A DNA stretch of 64,000 bases from Pipra filicauda. Its lineage: Eukaryota > Chordata > Aves > Passeriformes > Pipridae. Under the pieces are notes generated by a model. The model was not told where the DNA came from. It did no database searches and saw only the letters and a program-made list of their open reading frames with translations. Position 1 is the first letter of the stretch. The number at the start of each line of letters is the position of its first letter. Positions 1-12,750 of the stretch are shown here, piece after piece. The stretch lies in assembly GCF_003945595.2 (NCBI RefSeq), contig NW_024104315.1, positions 620,001 through 684,000 of the forward strand, in the 5' to 3' direction. The translations under genes and the position numbers were made by a program.

Positions 1-77
1 TTAAAGCTCACCTCATTCCAACCTCCTTCCACTAGCCCAGGTTGCTCCAAGGCCTGTCCCAGCCTGTCCTTGAATTT
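1..77 (-). mobile_element. CR1 retroposon 3' fragment, cut by window edge
   Basis: Antisense CR1 3' sequence. The order of short blocks (ttccactagcccaggttgctc, then a match to ccaaggcctgtccagcctg and ccttgaa) is that of the bird CR1 3' untranslated end read in reverse. The tail itself lies to the left of the window. The homology stops at about base 77, where AT-rich unique sequence begins, so this is a 5'-truncated copy as usual for CR1. Confidence 0.85.
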
Positions 78-2787
78 ACTGTTTTCATTTTGGAAAGTCT
101 CCATTTAAAGCCTTGGACAAAGTACGTGGCACCAAAGTTTAGACAACAAGTTAAATAATTGCATTGCCAATTAGAAATATTTTGGAGTATTTTCCTGCAT
201 TGTCTTGCCTGATTAAACGTTGCTGTGACATTTAAAACTGTTAATGTGTGCTGCTTGTAAAAGTTTGCCAGTTAAATATAAATTGAGACCTTCAGGCTGA
301 ATTGTAACTAATTATTCAAAATATTGCGATTAGTAGGCAAGAGTAAATTATATGAAAATGTGGCTCAGATGTCTAAATGTTGTGCTGTATAAGTACAGCT
401 CTCAGAGATTTCCACGAACAGGAATTTACAGCACTGAATATTGCTGGATCTGCTGAGGTTTTGCAGGAATAACGTTCCTATTGCTGAAAGCAGAGGAGGG
501 ATAAACCCCCCCGGATTTCAGGTGGTCGGATTTGACATCTAACATCCACTTGGTCAATAAAGGGTGAATTTTATGAGCTGTGCTATTCTGGGGAGAGAGG
601 GAAACCACCTTCATCCCGATTTTATGGGACTGGATCAGTCTCTAAGCACCATCAAAGCTCCTTGCAAGGGCGACCTAAGAACTTCAGACCAGGATATGGA
701 AAAAGCATTTTCACTGTGAGGAGCAGCTGCAACTTTAATGTAACTCTAAGACAGCTCTACAGAGATGGATTTATACTATTTCAGACCTGACCTTGAGTGT
801 GTACATAATCTGCAGCGCTTATTTTCACTCTCTGAACCACAGTCACCTTTCCAGTGGCCAACAAACTCCTGGCCCAGTGGCTTGGAAAGCAGGGAAAGCA
901 GCAGAAATGGGGCTGAAGTCACCACAGGTCAAAACTTTGTGATATTTAACTGAATTTAGTAAAAATAAAATAAATAAATATATATATAAAAGAAGTAACA
1001 ATCTCAAACACCTCAAACATTTCCAATTCCAAATAGCTGAAAAGACAATCCCTGAAACCATTTTTAAATGTCCCCGAAAATGTTCAAGGAACTGTGAACT
1101 CCCTAGTTAAGAGAGTTTAAAAATCTGTCACCTTTTAGATCTCCTTAGTTCACATAGGTTTTATTCTGTACATGTCTGAAAGGAAACAAGGGTTTCTGTA
1201 TAAAGACACAAGGCAATATTTATGTGTCAAAAGCAAAGGCAGGCTAAGTCTAATTAAGAGAGAAATTTGAGTGATTTCCATATGTTAATGGCAAATCCTT
1301 GCTTTTTGCAGTGTTGCAAAGCTGATGGAGAAAATGAACTGTCATAATCCAATTTCATATGAGGAGCTGTCTTATAATTCCAGAAAAACAACATTTACTA
1401 ATCTGTTAAGTCACTGATATGATAAAAATTAGGCTTAATATGGTAAGACTTCATTTTGCATTAAAGTCTCCCCTATCACAGGGAGGAATTCCAGGCTCAC
1501 CAACACCCTCCAGAAGCTTTATGATTTAAATGACTTTAGGTTAAGTAAAACAAGATATGCTTAATGATTTTACAGCCATTTCAGTGCAGCAACATTAGTG
1601 TTATCAGTCAGTTATCCCCAACAGAGAGGGGATGTGCTCAGGGAATGTGCTCAGCTAAGAGAAGGACATGAGATAAACCAGCCCTGGGATGATGGGGATG
1701 GGAAGGTGGAACTCAGGGAACCTCTCTGGACAGCCCTTGACCTTCAGCTCAACTTTCTCAGTGAGCTGCAGTGAAGTCTCTTAAAAAGATTAATTGTCCC
1801 CTGTGGTTTTGATGTAAGGACAAGCAGAAAATAAAGGATTTGAGCTTTCCTTGAAATGTGGAAACTTTTTATGACCAGAAACCAGTGCAATAATGTCAAG
1901 GTATTAAGAGGCACTTGGTGCTGGTATTTTCCACCCCTGACAAATGGGATGTGTGATGGGACACGAGTTTGCAGTGGCACTATTGCCAAGTTTTTTCTTG
2001 TGTAGATATAGGAATTCATTTCCTTCAGATCCATAGCCTTTTATTTCCACATTTGCTCTTTGACAAGGAGCTGGCACTGTGTGCTTTGGAAAGAAGTGGA
2101 TGTCTGCAACATGCCAATTTGGGATGTTAGGCATTCCATCTTCATTCATAGTCATTAAAGAGGTGGCTCTGAACCCAGATGCAGGAGGCTTCATGTCTCC
2201 TGTCCATTTTCCAGCCAGATATGCTCTAAATATACCCATGTCTTTTTATTAACATACAAAAAGATGAAATAGTATCATTATATGCTGGATGCTTCTGCTA
2301 ACCCTGTCAATGACTGGCTTTTAGAATCCATCTACATTTTTTTGCATCAATTAATTTCACTGACTAATCAAGCACTACATGAAAACAGTTCCTTTTTATC
2401 CACTTGGATTGTGTCACTGTTCAATGATCCCTCATTTTTACAATCTGAGATGATGGGAACATCTCTCTGCCTTTCACTATTTGATATAATGCCCCCACTT
2501 TTTCTGTATCCAAAGTGAACAGACTTGCTTTGGCAAAGGCCTTTCTAATTCCTAATCCCTTCATTCCCAAGTTGTTTCCATAACTAAAACAGAAATATCA
2601 GCAAGTGGTCAGCAAACCGTTAATCCATGAAGTTGCTGGATTACTTTGCACCTTTTCCAATAAATTTATGTCATATTGAAAATTTGTTTTGTGAGAAAGG
2701 TATATAGGATAAGACACAAAACAAATTTCTCACAGGTGTGGCTTCAATAAATATCCTGTTGGAGAGATGAGGAGGGATACTCACCTA
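78..2787. other. Gene-free stretch, no recognised repeat
   Basis: AT-rich sequence without recognised CR1. A minus-strand open frame of 111 codons spans 2239 to 1904, but it has no domain I recognise, no convincing splice or start context, and overlaps another minus-strand frame, so I do not call it a gene. A short hairpin sits near the right end (2680-2728). Confidence 0.5.
2680..2728. repeat. Small perfect inverted repeat (14-bp arms)
   Basis: The 14 bases aaatttgttttgtg at 2680-2693 recur as their exact reverse complement at 2715-2728, leaving a 21-base loop. The neighbouring blocks gtgagaaa and tttctcac also pair, giving two alternative overlapping foldings. The arms are AT-rich, so a chance origin or a local slippage origin is possible. 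Confidence 0.7.
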
Positions 2788-2868
2788 GAACAATTAATAA
2801 TAATAATTATAATAATAGAAATAATAATAATAAATTATATATATTATTATATAATAATAATAATAACT
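2788..2868. repeat. Interrupted (TAA)n/(TA)n microsatellite
   Basis: About 80 bases made almost only of A and T, with repeated TAA/ATA units interrupted by a TATATATTATTATA core. It has imperfect dyad symmetry and could extrude as a hairpin. Expected to be length-polymorphic. Confidence 0.9.
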
Positions 2869-3407
2869 TCAGGCAGGCTAAAGGAGAGTTTTACTTTGAA
2901 CTCTGACACAGAGGACCTGAAACACCACCCCTACCCCAAGTGTGGGCAGCTGGGAGCTGTCAAACCCTTCAGCATCTCTCCCAGAGCTGGGCTCCTGCTG
3001 GACCAAAGCGAAGGGGAAGGTTTGTCCAAACTCAGGTTGGGAAAGGCAGATGCCACAAAACTGTGCCTGTGACACAGTCCTTGTAGGTGCCTGTCAAACA
3101 AAGCTGATGAGGATTGTGAAGGTTATGTTAGATTAGGAAGATGAGATGGGAGATAGTAGTCACTCTGTCAGATAAATAAGTCGTAATTCCTCCAAGAGAA
3201 AGGAGTCTAAGAATAACTCAACCTAGAGCTTAGGAAGGGAAATGCTAATGAGTTTAAATCAAAGCTCATTTGCATGTGAAAATGCAAACTCTTTAAGGAG
3301 TAGCTTTGTAAGCTGTGCAATAACCTCTTGGAGACTCCGGGGTTGTGTTTGGTGTCAGCAGGAGACGCTGAGGGGTGTTTGCTCAGAGCGGAGACAGCAT
3401 CGGTGCA
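2869..3407. other. Gene-free stretch, unremarkable
   Basis: Unique sequence between the microsatellite and the next CR1. Overlapping short open frames here show no domain or coding signature. Confidence 0.4.
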
Positions 3408-3562
3408 AAATCGTGGAATTGTTAAGGTTGGAAAAGACTTCCAACATCATCAAGTCCAGCTTTTGACTGAATCCCACCACGGCCACCAAACCAGGTCACA
3501 GAGGACCACATCTATTTGCTGCTTGAGCACTTCCAGGGGTGGTGACTCCACCACTTCACCCT
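3408..3562 (-). mobile_element. CR1 retroposon fragment (older subtype)
   Basis: Antisense CR1 of the subtype that reads gttaaggttggaaaagac followed by a match to atcatcaagtccagc, then the 'accaaacca' and 'ccacatctatttgc' blocks and 'gggtggtgactccaccac'. The element's 3' tail is degenerate at the left end. The 5' side is lost into unique sequence near 3562. Confidence 0.85.
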
Positions 3563-6149
3563 CAGGCTGGACCGGTGCCGGTGCCACCCTGGGACTGGGC
3601 ATCCTGAGTCACCTCCTGCCTCCCCCTGTATTTATTCCAAACAAACCTGCTCTCTGCCATTTGTTTACCCTTGGATTGTGCCTTCCCTCCTCAGTCTGCA
3701 TTTTTAATTAGGTGCACTCCAGTTGCTTCCCTGCTTGCTCGCACTTTAATTTGGGAAGCACAGTTTTCATTAGCTCTGCAAATATCCCCTGTTCTTTGCA
3801 AAGTCAAATCTATTACTTGCAAAATAACCTTGCTTAGCCCTGGTTATCAGTTATCCCAATATTACTGTGCTCTCTAATTAGTCCAGCTGTTAACTGTTCA
3901 AATTCACAGGGCTTGGTTGCATTAGGCAGCTCTGCATCAACATGATCAATGCTGGCACTTGGCAGATATTTTCTTGCAGAGAAAAGTGGCTTTTCCAAGC
4001 TCCTGGAAAAGGTACAGCTTTGGGGTTTTGCTTGATATTTCAGGATGATTTTCTCTTGTGGTTTTCCCTTTCCTTGGTAATCCCACTGTAATGTACTGCC
4101 TGTTCCTAATGCCTCTAAACCTGCCACCAAGAACTGAGGATTTCCCTGGCTTCAATCTCTCTTCAGAACTGCTCGCTCCCAACGAAAAACACAAGCGCTG
4201 TAATCTTCCCTCCCAGCCCCAGGCCACATTCAGCTCCTGGCTGAGGGATTCAGGTGGCTTCATCTTCTGCCAGAGGTTTCCCTGCTCCTGACACCCCATA
4301 ATGACCAGAGACTCGTGGGGGTACTGGGGGGTTTGTGCTTTCTGGCCTCAAGAGCCTGACAAGGGTAGAGCAGGAAAACAGATTCCTTCGCTGCTGGAAA
4401 TTTGGGATGCCCCTGATGAAGGACCCAGTGCAGATCTTTCACAATTACAAGGCTTTATCTGCCATTTTATATTTTTTAGAGCATCCTCAGAAATCAGTCT
4501 TTTGTGTTACCTTCTCTACCCTGAGCACCAAAGAGCTAATGCTATATATAACTATAACTATATAAACTATAACCTTTCTGATGGGCCATTGCAGAAATCT
4601 CACAGATGGTTTTAGAACCTGAAATTTTTATTAAACCCGTAATTTTTGCCAAATTGATTCACTTAAAAGAAACTGGGGTGAAAAAAAACCCCAAACCAGT
4701 AAAACACCAGGTATGTCCACACTTCCTGCAATAAATGCAACCTGATTTTTTGAATTCTCAGCTTCAATGTTTACTTCCTGAGTGTATTTTCATCTCATTT
4801 GTAGCTGTTTAAGCAAGTGTCAAGTAGAAAAGGGCATTTAATTTTGGATTTGAATGGAACATTCTGTGCAGCCCAGGGAGAAAGCTTAATTATTATTTTT
4901 AAATCCACCAAAAGCTGAGGCAAATTTTTGTGTCATGTTGACTGAGATTTATTTTTTTTTTTAATAAATTGAAAATAAACTACAGCATCTTTTCCCAAGC
5001 TGTACCTACAGTTCTCCTTTTCAGTTGGAAATGAGATGCAGTGTAAGTGTGCAAAGGTGGATGGCAGGGGGGGTTAATTCCCATCCCTTTTCCACCCTCG
5101 TATGGTGGCACAGATTGGGAAGAGACCCACCGGTCTGGGCAGAACCTCTTCACTAAATCAAGTGTCACTCTCAGCAAACATATGCTCAGCATTTATTCCT
5201 AAATAAGTAAACTCTCCAAATGAAGGCCCAGGCTGTTGCTTCCAGAAGACCAGGGTGGATTGGGAAGCCAGACCTGTGGTGTGGACCAACAGGTCACTGT
5301 TCACTAATTTAGTCCCCTGCAAAGCCTAAGGGTCCATCTGGAGCATTCAGAGCACATTACCAACCATTTTTTCTTTTTTAAGATTATAATTCTCTCCACA
5401 GCAATATCTCCTTCTTTTAGCTTTGATTTACTGTGACAAGCAAGAAAGGATGAAAGTTCCTGCTGTAACTTAAATAAATACCCAAAAGCTTGAATACTCA
5501 TCAGAGACTGTGCAGGTCATGGGGAATTCCTCCAGCTTGGTAGAAGACAGGGAAAAGCTGCTTTCCAGGACTTACAGGTAAAAGCAGAGGTGTGCCTGTG
5601 GCAGAACAGAGCCCCCTCCTCAGCATTCTTTCCTTTTCCCAACGTGGAGCATCTTATGAAGGTTGGAGCAGCATCACATGGTGGGTGACTTTACTTGAGT
5701 AGACCAAGATCTCCTGTGCTCCTCTTTCCTAAAGTCATCATTGTAGATAGTTTGGACAAATTCAGAATTTGGGGCAGATCAAGGCTCTGCATGAATAGAA
5801 ATATTTAATTTTTTTCAGGAAAAATATTTAGAAGTGCTTTGGAGCGAGTTGGATAGAAAAGTGTGGGATAATGAAGGTCTTCAGCCAAAACTGTGTCAAT
5901 GATTTGTCTACAGTCAGTAATTGTCCTTCAGGCATTACTGGAACAACTTCCCTGCTCTGGAGATTTAATCCAGCTCTGACAAGTCTTCCTGAGGGATCAC
6001 TGTAGAAGGCAGAGGGATCAGGGAATGTCAGTGACAACTTTACAGAAATACAAAAATAAGTGTATGGGCAATTTCAGAACCTCAGTGATGCCCAGCTCAG
6101 CTTCAGATATCAAACAAGCAAAAGTCAATATTCTTTTCTCTTTCTTTGT
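3563..6149. other. Gene-free stretch, no recognised repeat
   Basis: Unique AT-leaning sequence with short homopolymer runs, for example T runs near 4950 and an A/C-rich spot near 4680. Several frames of 60-117 codons overlap on both strands (around 3.8-4.6 kb), but none shows a domain or a consistent reading frame across splice sites. Confidence 0.4.
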
Positions 6150-6361
6150 TAAGGAACAATTTTTTTACCACTGGGGTGGTGAGGCCCTGGCACAGGATCC
6201 CAGAGGAGCTGTGGCTGCCCCATCCCTGGAAGTGTCCAAGGCCAGGTTGGACAGGGCTTGGAGCAACCTGGGCTAGTGGAAGGTGTCCCTGCCCATGGCA
6301 GGGGGTGGATAAGATGGGCTTTAATGTCCCTTGTAACTCAAACCATTCTATCCTTCTGTGA
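6150..6361 (+). mobile_element. CR1 retroposon 3' end
   Basis: Sense CR1 3' region. It has the 'gaggccctggcacaggatcc' block, the 'ctgtggctgccccatccctg' block, 'gtgtccaaggccaggttgg' and the 'ggtgtccctgcccatggcag' block. It ends in a decayed ATTCTATC/CTTCTGTG tail at about 6361. Severely 5' truncated; open frames over it are incidental. Confidence 0.93.
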
Positions 6362-8655
6362 CCATCCCAGGCTCCTTCTGCTGGGTGTGAACATGCACTG
6401 GAGTTGTTTGACAGCCCTTTGTGTCTCTCAGGTCATCACCCTGTCCCTGGAAATGGGCAATTAATTAAAAAAGGTCAGTCTGGAATGTTGTTTTCCTGCT
6501 GCCATGTTGAGTCCTGCCCAGAGTTCCAACCCAGGGCAGTTCTACCACCCTGAGAACTCAGGAGTGTTGGAGACAGAGACTCAAAGTTATTCCCACTAAT
6601 GCTAAACATTCATGGTCTCCTGCCTGGGAAAACATTTCCTTGCTAAAATCAGACTCCATGGTCCAAAATTTGGGCACTTTCCAAGCTGCTCTCTGGGGTT
6701 GGAGTGAGGAAAACACCATAAGCTGTAGGATTTGGGGCAGCAGCTTTTAGGGCTGGTGCTGGATACACCCCACCATTAGGCAGGGAGAGGAGCTGTGCAC
6801 AACCAGCAAACAGCTCAAAGGAGGGAGTGCAGAGATTTTTTTTTTTTTTAAGATATATCTTTACTCTTCATATCCACCCACACAGAAGCAAAATGCCAGC
6901 AGGGACAAGTTGTATTTCTCTTTTATGTAAGATAGATGCTAGTGTGGTCCCTGTTACCTAAGAGCCTCAGCACCTCCTAAATCTGTCAGTTATTTCCCAG
7001 TACCACATTAAATTGATATTATGGGGTGTGGATGTACCAAGGGACCAAATAGCACAAACAAGTCTGCACAGGGGGTCTGGAGTCCACGGAGCAGGGAATT
7101 GGTCCCTCATTTTCTTCATTTCCTGACTGTCTGAAAATGCTTCCCCCTGTGTTTTCAGCCTTCTCCCAGGATCGGATCAGCTTCTGCAAAAGCACAAATG
7201 CTTCAATTTCTTCCTACTGTTTTCTCTGAACACTTCAAATTTTATCCAGGAGCTTCACAAATTCGAAGTTTATTTGCTCCAGAGCGCCAAGATTGTGAGT
7301 TTCTTTTCTTAATGCACCTCCTGACCATGACAACAAAGCATTTTGCTTTGCCATTAATTTATCACATTGTTACCTAGACATTCATCAGTGTTTCATTAAA
7401 AATAAAACCTGGGAGAAGGTAAATTGAAATGACTGTAGCCCCCCAAGTGACAATACACCTAAGGAATAAAGTGATGATGCCTTTAGGCTTATCAGTGTCC
7501 ATGATTTGTCACTCTGTGGGATGCAGTGTAGAGACAGACCTTTTTCCTCAGAAGAAATCTTCCTTATGATGCTCTTTGCATAAGGAGATAGTGGGGGCAG
7601 TGATTTTGAGGGCAGTTTTTCTGTGCTGTCCCAGGGAGGGTGTCAGCACAGGGCTTTTGAGACACATCTCCAGCCGGCCCTGGGCTCGTTAGTAGAACAA
7701 AGGAACCCTTTCCAAAGGTGTTATAAATATCCAGCGTTACACAAAGCTTTCCCTCTATTCCAGCCCCCCTAATATGGCACTTTGTCAGTGAGTTGCAGAA
7801 TAAACCTGAGAGTATCATTGTATAAAAAGCTGTTTGTGTTTTCTCTAGACAATTGGGGAGATAAGGCTTTGCCTACAGAGCCACGTCAGTCTAATACATT
7901 TTTTCCTCTCTGGTGAGAGCACAGATCCTCGTACACAATTGCAGACACAGAGCAGCAGTGGGACTAAACAGATGTGCTATTTTGGTGCAGGTAAAAGTGC
8001 TGAGGAGATGGGTGAATAAAAAGAAAGATGCAGGAGGTGGCTGCAGGAGTGAAAGCCAAGGGGCCCTGAGCATCCCTGCTCTGGCAGCTGGGGCTTCATT
8101 GCTGGTGGCAGAGTTGGAGACTCTGTTTGACTCTAAAACACGGTGCTCAGTGTTGATCTGACAGCCCTTTATGTAAATACTTTCGAAAATATTTGAGGGC
8201 GAAACCCACTTCAATCTCCAGAGTCCATAAGCCTGAAAGGAACTTGCCATCAGCCTTTTTTCTTCTCTGGGTAATTTTTTTTCACTCCCCTAAAGGCAGA
8301 ACTATTAACCAGACATGAGATCTTTATTGTTTTTGTGTCAGTGCTGGAGGAAAGGATCCTACACAAAATGCTTGTTAAGAGGTAGGCTGCTCTCATGCTG
8401 CTATGCAGGGCTTTATTTATTTTATTTTTGTTGTTGTTGTTCTTTGTTGTTTTTTTTTTAATGTAGACTTTGCAGAACATGTTTCCTCAGTTCCAGATCT
8501 ACTTTTCTTTGTGTAATCAAATTATTAACCTGCTACAGGGTCAGCAGAATGGCTTATTTCTATACAAGCACAGCCCAAATCCTGGGATCATTATTCACTT
8601 TGAGGAGCCCCGTGCCCAGCGTGAGGCCTCACCGAAGGATCTACCTGCAAAGTTG

Positions 8656-8673
8656 TGCTGCTGCTGCTGCTGG
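8656..8673. repeat. Short CTG/CAG trinucleotide repeat
   Basis: About six units of GCT/CTG in a row. Short enough to be stable and not associated with any supported gene. Confidence 0.85.
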
Positions 8674-9903
8674 GAATTAAATTAGGAGACCCTAATAAAT
8701 GGAATCACAGCACAGGCTGCAGGAAATCAGGAGGGGTAATACAAGTCTGGACAGATGTAAAAAAAATCCAGGTGCACCGGGTTACAAGTGACCTCAAGCT
8801 TCGCTTATTCAATAAAAGTAAATCAAAAAGAAAACAAGACACCAAAAATCAGCTTTTGGAAAAGCTCTAATCATCCTGGGAGGGACTGAATTCCTGGGCA
8901 TTAATAGAATCCCTTTTCTGTTTCAAATACCTGCTGCAAATCTTTTGCAACCCAGAATTAAATTGTTCACTTCCTAAAACTGAATATTTCAGTTCTCAGG
9001 GCTGAAATGGGTTGAAACTTTGTGTGTGCTTTAATAGAAGATTCCCTGTAATGCATCTTCCTCTGCACAGTTTTTTGTTATATCCTGATTCCTTATAAAT
9101 GCTGGGTTTTCTTTATGCTCTTGTTCTCCAAAGAAAGAAAATTTAATGTCTGGTCTCTGCAGCCTTTTCTCCACAAATGAAAAAGAAATAATGCTGAAGT
9201 AAATAACAGATGTCAGTTCCTGTCATTGTGTTAACTTTAAGATGGGAAATGTAGTGTTAACCAGAGAGCTGACAAGTCATATGAGCTAGAGGGCAATTAA
9301 ACATGAGCACTGCTAATCAGATGGGTTTAGTAATAAGGCAATGAATGAACTAAAGAATATATGGAAATCAAAAGCACATTTCACACACTCACCTGAAGCT
9401 CCCTGAGAACAGAAAGCTGCCATTGACGTAATTTGTCCTGTGTAAAGCAAATATCTGCACAGCTAGAATTAAAAAGTAACTCTGATTGTTGAAGGTAGGA
9501 CTTATTCCAGGGAAATTTCAGAAAACCAGTGGAATTTCTGCCCTGATTGCTTCAGCTTCCCTTGTAGTCCTTGGAAGCAAACAGATGCCCTTCAAGGATA
9601 CAGTGAAATATCCCTCTCTGGCTAAGTGTCTGTATTTCAGGAAAGAAAATCTTTGGAGGCTTTTATTTCTTTCTTCTAACTCTGGCATAAATAATATCCA
9701 GGGTTGGTAGCCTGTACTTTACTCCCAGTTTACTCCCTGGAATGGGAATAGGAGGCTGTGTGTTAGTCAGGCTGCCTAATGCACCACTAAGGGACAATCA
9801 GCCACTCTCACAATCCTGGTGCCAAACAACCAGTGATTGGATTTTTCTGACAAACCTCTAACACTGGGAAATGTTGATAAGTCACAAATACTGTCACCAT
9901 TGC

Positions 9904-9926
9904 TATTATTATTATTATTGTTATTA
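9904..9926. repeat. (TTA)n microsatellite
   Basis: A run of TAT/TTA units with a single G interruption, followed by 'agcaatagtagtg'. Simple repeat. Confidence 0.85.
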
Positions 9927-11880
9927 GCAATAGTAGTGTTACTGGTAGTATTAATTGATTTTGCTGGTGTGGGTTTGCTCTCTATTATATCCCAAGGAGA
10001 AAGAGGGATTTTTTTTCATTTAAAAATGTTTTCTGAATGTAAAAAACTCTTCTCTGTTGTGATATGTTTCTCTGGCTTGGAGCAGGTGGCTGGGAGGGGC
10101 TTTCCTGCCTAAGGAGGAAGATTCTGGGATGGGTATCCCAGCAGTGTGGCCCCTCTGGAAGGGGTCAAAGCACCTGCTGTGTGGTTGGGACCATAGCAGT
10201 AAAGTTTTTAAGTGCTACATAATTCAGTTCAAAACCCAAGCATTAAAGTGTTCTGAAATTCTTTTTGATCTCCTTCGAAGGAATTCAGACGGACGGAAAG
10301 AATCCTCAAACCAAAAACCTGCCCAAAGACTTCCACGGAGTTTTATGGCTTTGGAAGTCTTGCTCTACCTTAAAAAATAATTACAGCATTCCTTGTATCC
10401 TGCTGGATTTTCTCCCCATTCAGCCGAGGCACAGCCATGGAACGAGCAATTAAGCCAAGCTGAGAGGAAGAGCACCGTGGGCTCTGTGTGTGGGATGGTT
10501 TCCAGGTGGGATGGCTTTCATAAGTGCCTTAAAAAACATTCTGCCACATGGTTCTTTAGAGGCCTCCCCACAGAAGCAGCTCAATTATTCATTCAGAGCA
10601 GAAACTGTTTTATTACATGTCTTGTAGTTGGAATGGTTCGACTGAAATGTGGGACACTCTGCTCTCAACAAGGTTCTGGTATTTGCATTTGTACTTGCAC
10701 TTGTCCTGCAGAGCAGTAAAAGAGTTGCCAGCACCAGCTGGGAGATGGGAATATCATTAGCACATATTTTGGTTTGTATCTTCAAGGTTAGTACAAATCA
10801 CAAAACCTCTGCAGCTGAAAGAGAGGGAAAAAAAAAAAAAAAAGCACAGCTCCAAAATTAAAGTTATTTTTTGAATCAGTCAGACAAGTTTTAGGATGTG
10901 ATGGAACATTTGCCTTTGGCCCAGGGGAAGATCACTGCTGTGTGGCACCATCTCACTCGGAGTTTGCTCTCATCCTTGCTTGAAAATTGTTCTTTCTGCC
11001 CCCAAATGTGCATTTTTCACTCTCAGATGGTTCATCTGCAGTGGGCAGTCAGTGGTTCACTCCTGGTGTCCCTCTGCCACCTCTCCTTACCCAGGGGGAT
11101 GTTGAAAACTTGAACTCCTGGCCGGTGTGGGTTCCCCTCCACGTACTACCAGTTTGGTATCCAGCTTTTCTGTGGATATTTGCCTGAGAGCTGGGGAATT
11201 TAAAACTGCTTTGGGTTAAAAAAATATTTAAAAAAAAAAAATTAAAAAATTAGCATTTTTCTAGGTGAAGAAAAATGAAGTTTCCCTCTTCATATTCAGC
11301 AGGAAGCTGTGTGAGTTCAAATTAATATTGTGCCATGAAGGTGCAGGGCTGGACTGGGGGCTGTGTGGTGCCACTGCATTAGCAGTGAATGATTCCCAAA
11401 GATTTTCCTTGAACTAACATTGACTTAATTGTGTAACACATTCTATATTACCATATGTACACATTACCAAGGCTCTTGATTATTTTCTAATTTGAATTTC
11501 TCCAGCAGTTCTCTAAAGGGCACTAATTCAGCATCTCTGGGAGAAGGGAAGTTCCTCAGCACCACGATTCTCGCCTGGAACCATCCAACCGAGCCTGATA
11601 TCTCCCCACCCATCCATAACTGGGCATGTCCCCGAGTGGAAAATGCCTTGCTAATTGTGGGTGGTGTTTACAGAGCCAATGAGCCTGATTTCAAATTGTT
11701 CTGCTCTCTTTTAACGTTGGATTAGCTCATGATTCTTCATAAAGCCACTACAATCGGCCAAGCTCGTTTGTTGGCACTCCAGAGGCAACGAAAGCAGCAA
11801 ATGAATCATCTCAGCAAACACAGAAACTCATTGTGCCAGGCCATGGGCTGTGGCATCTCCTGCAGACAGGCTGAACTCTT

Positions 11881-12311
11881 CACCTCAAAGGGCAGGACTG
11901 AGCCTAGAAACCCTGCCAGCAGGACACAGTGCTTCCCAGATGGGATAACAGCACATGGAGACACATCCTTGTTGGCACAGAGCTCCTGGAGCAGGTGGAG
12001 GTTTGCTACAGCTATGTTTTACAACCCTAGAAAATAGTTATTCCAGCTCTGAGACAGCACAACATCTGCCTTCTCCCATGTTTGAGAGCTGGAGAAATAA
12101 GGGAAATCCCTGACCCCACTGGCCAACACAGAATTGCCACCAGCATGACTCCCTGCCCTTCATACTATCCCAAACCTTGGGATTCAGGAGATTTAGGAAG
12201 CTGGGCCTGCTCTGCTCCATTACTCTGGTTTCTTCTCCAGCATTCGCCCTGAGGATCAAAAGTTTCAGAAAGTCTTCATGCTACCAAAAGAATTAACAAA
12301 CAGAATGCAAG
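11881..12311. repeat. Tandem duplication, copy 1 (about 430 bp)
   Basis: This block aligns end to end with 12316-12750. Shared anchors in the same order include cacctcaaagggcagga, cttcccagatgggataaca / ttcccagatgggataacac, 'gagacacatccttgt', 'cacagagctcctggagcagg', 'attccagctctgagacagca', 'tgccttctcccatgttt', 'atgactccctgcccttcat' and 'gaggatcaaaagtttcagaa'. The offset is 435 bases at the start and 439 at the end. The two copies differ by scattered substitutions and small indels, so the duplication is not recent. I do not recognise the unit as a known transposon. Confidence 0.9.
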
Positions 12312-12315
12312 TCCT

Positions 12316-12750
12316 CACCTCAAAGGGCAGGACCAAGCCTGGAGGCCCTGCCAGGAGGACATGGTGGTTCCCAGATGGGATAACACCACAGGGAGACACA
12401 TCCTTGTCGGCACAGAGCTCCTGGAGCAGGTGGAAGTTTGCTGCTGCATTATATTCCAGTTTATACCCCAGGGAAAAGAGCTATTCCAGCTCTGAGACAG
12501 CACATCTGCCTTCTCCCATGTTTAAGAATTGGAGAAATAGAGGAAACACCTAATCCTACTGGCCAACACACTCAGAGTTGCCACTAGAATGACTCCCTGC
12601 CCTTCATCCCAAACCTAGGCATCCATGGGATTTAGGAAGCTGTGCCTGTTCTGCCCCATTATTCTGGTTTCTTCTCCGATGTTTGCCATGAGGATCAAAA
12701 GTTTCAGAAACTCTTCAAGCTAGCAGAAGAATTAACAAGCAGAAGTAAGT
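12316..12750. repeat. Tandem duplication, copy 2 (about 435 bp)
   Basis: Second copy of the unit starting at 11881, directly adjacent. A plus-strand frame is open through the left part of both copies and gives similar peptides, including PDGIT and a later SSWSRW motif. Indels then break the similarity, so coding use is unlikely. The right edge carries a GTAAGT word at 12745-12750 that resembles a splice donor, where copy 1 has a different sequence. Confidence 0.9.

Larger units (their letters stand above)
6362..11880. other. Gene-free stretch with low-complexity runs
   Basis: No recognised transposon. It holds T runs (6838-6850, and a (TTG)n/T tract at about 8427-8461), a short CTG repeat (8656-8673), a TTA repeat (about 9904-9926), A runs near 10828-10843 and an A/T-rich run near 11217-11250. 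Open frames of 60-119 codons occur on both strands, the longest on the minus strand at 8250-7891, with no recognisable product. Confidence 0.4.

Noticed and set aside
1904..2239. 111-codon minus-strand frame that reads smoothly
   Set aside because: No recognised family and no clear exon boundaries. A second minus-strand frame overlaps it.
12745..12750. GTAAGT splice-donor consensus at the end of duplication copy 2
   Set aside because: No supported exon ends here, and six-base donor words are common by chance.
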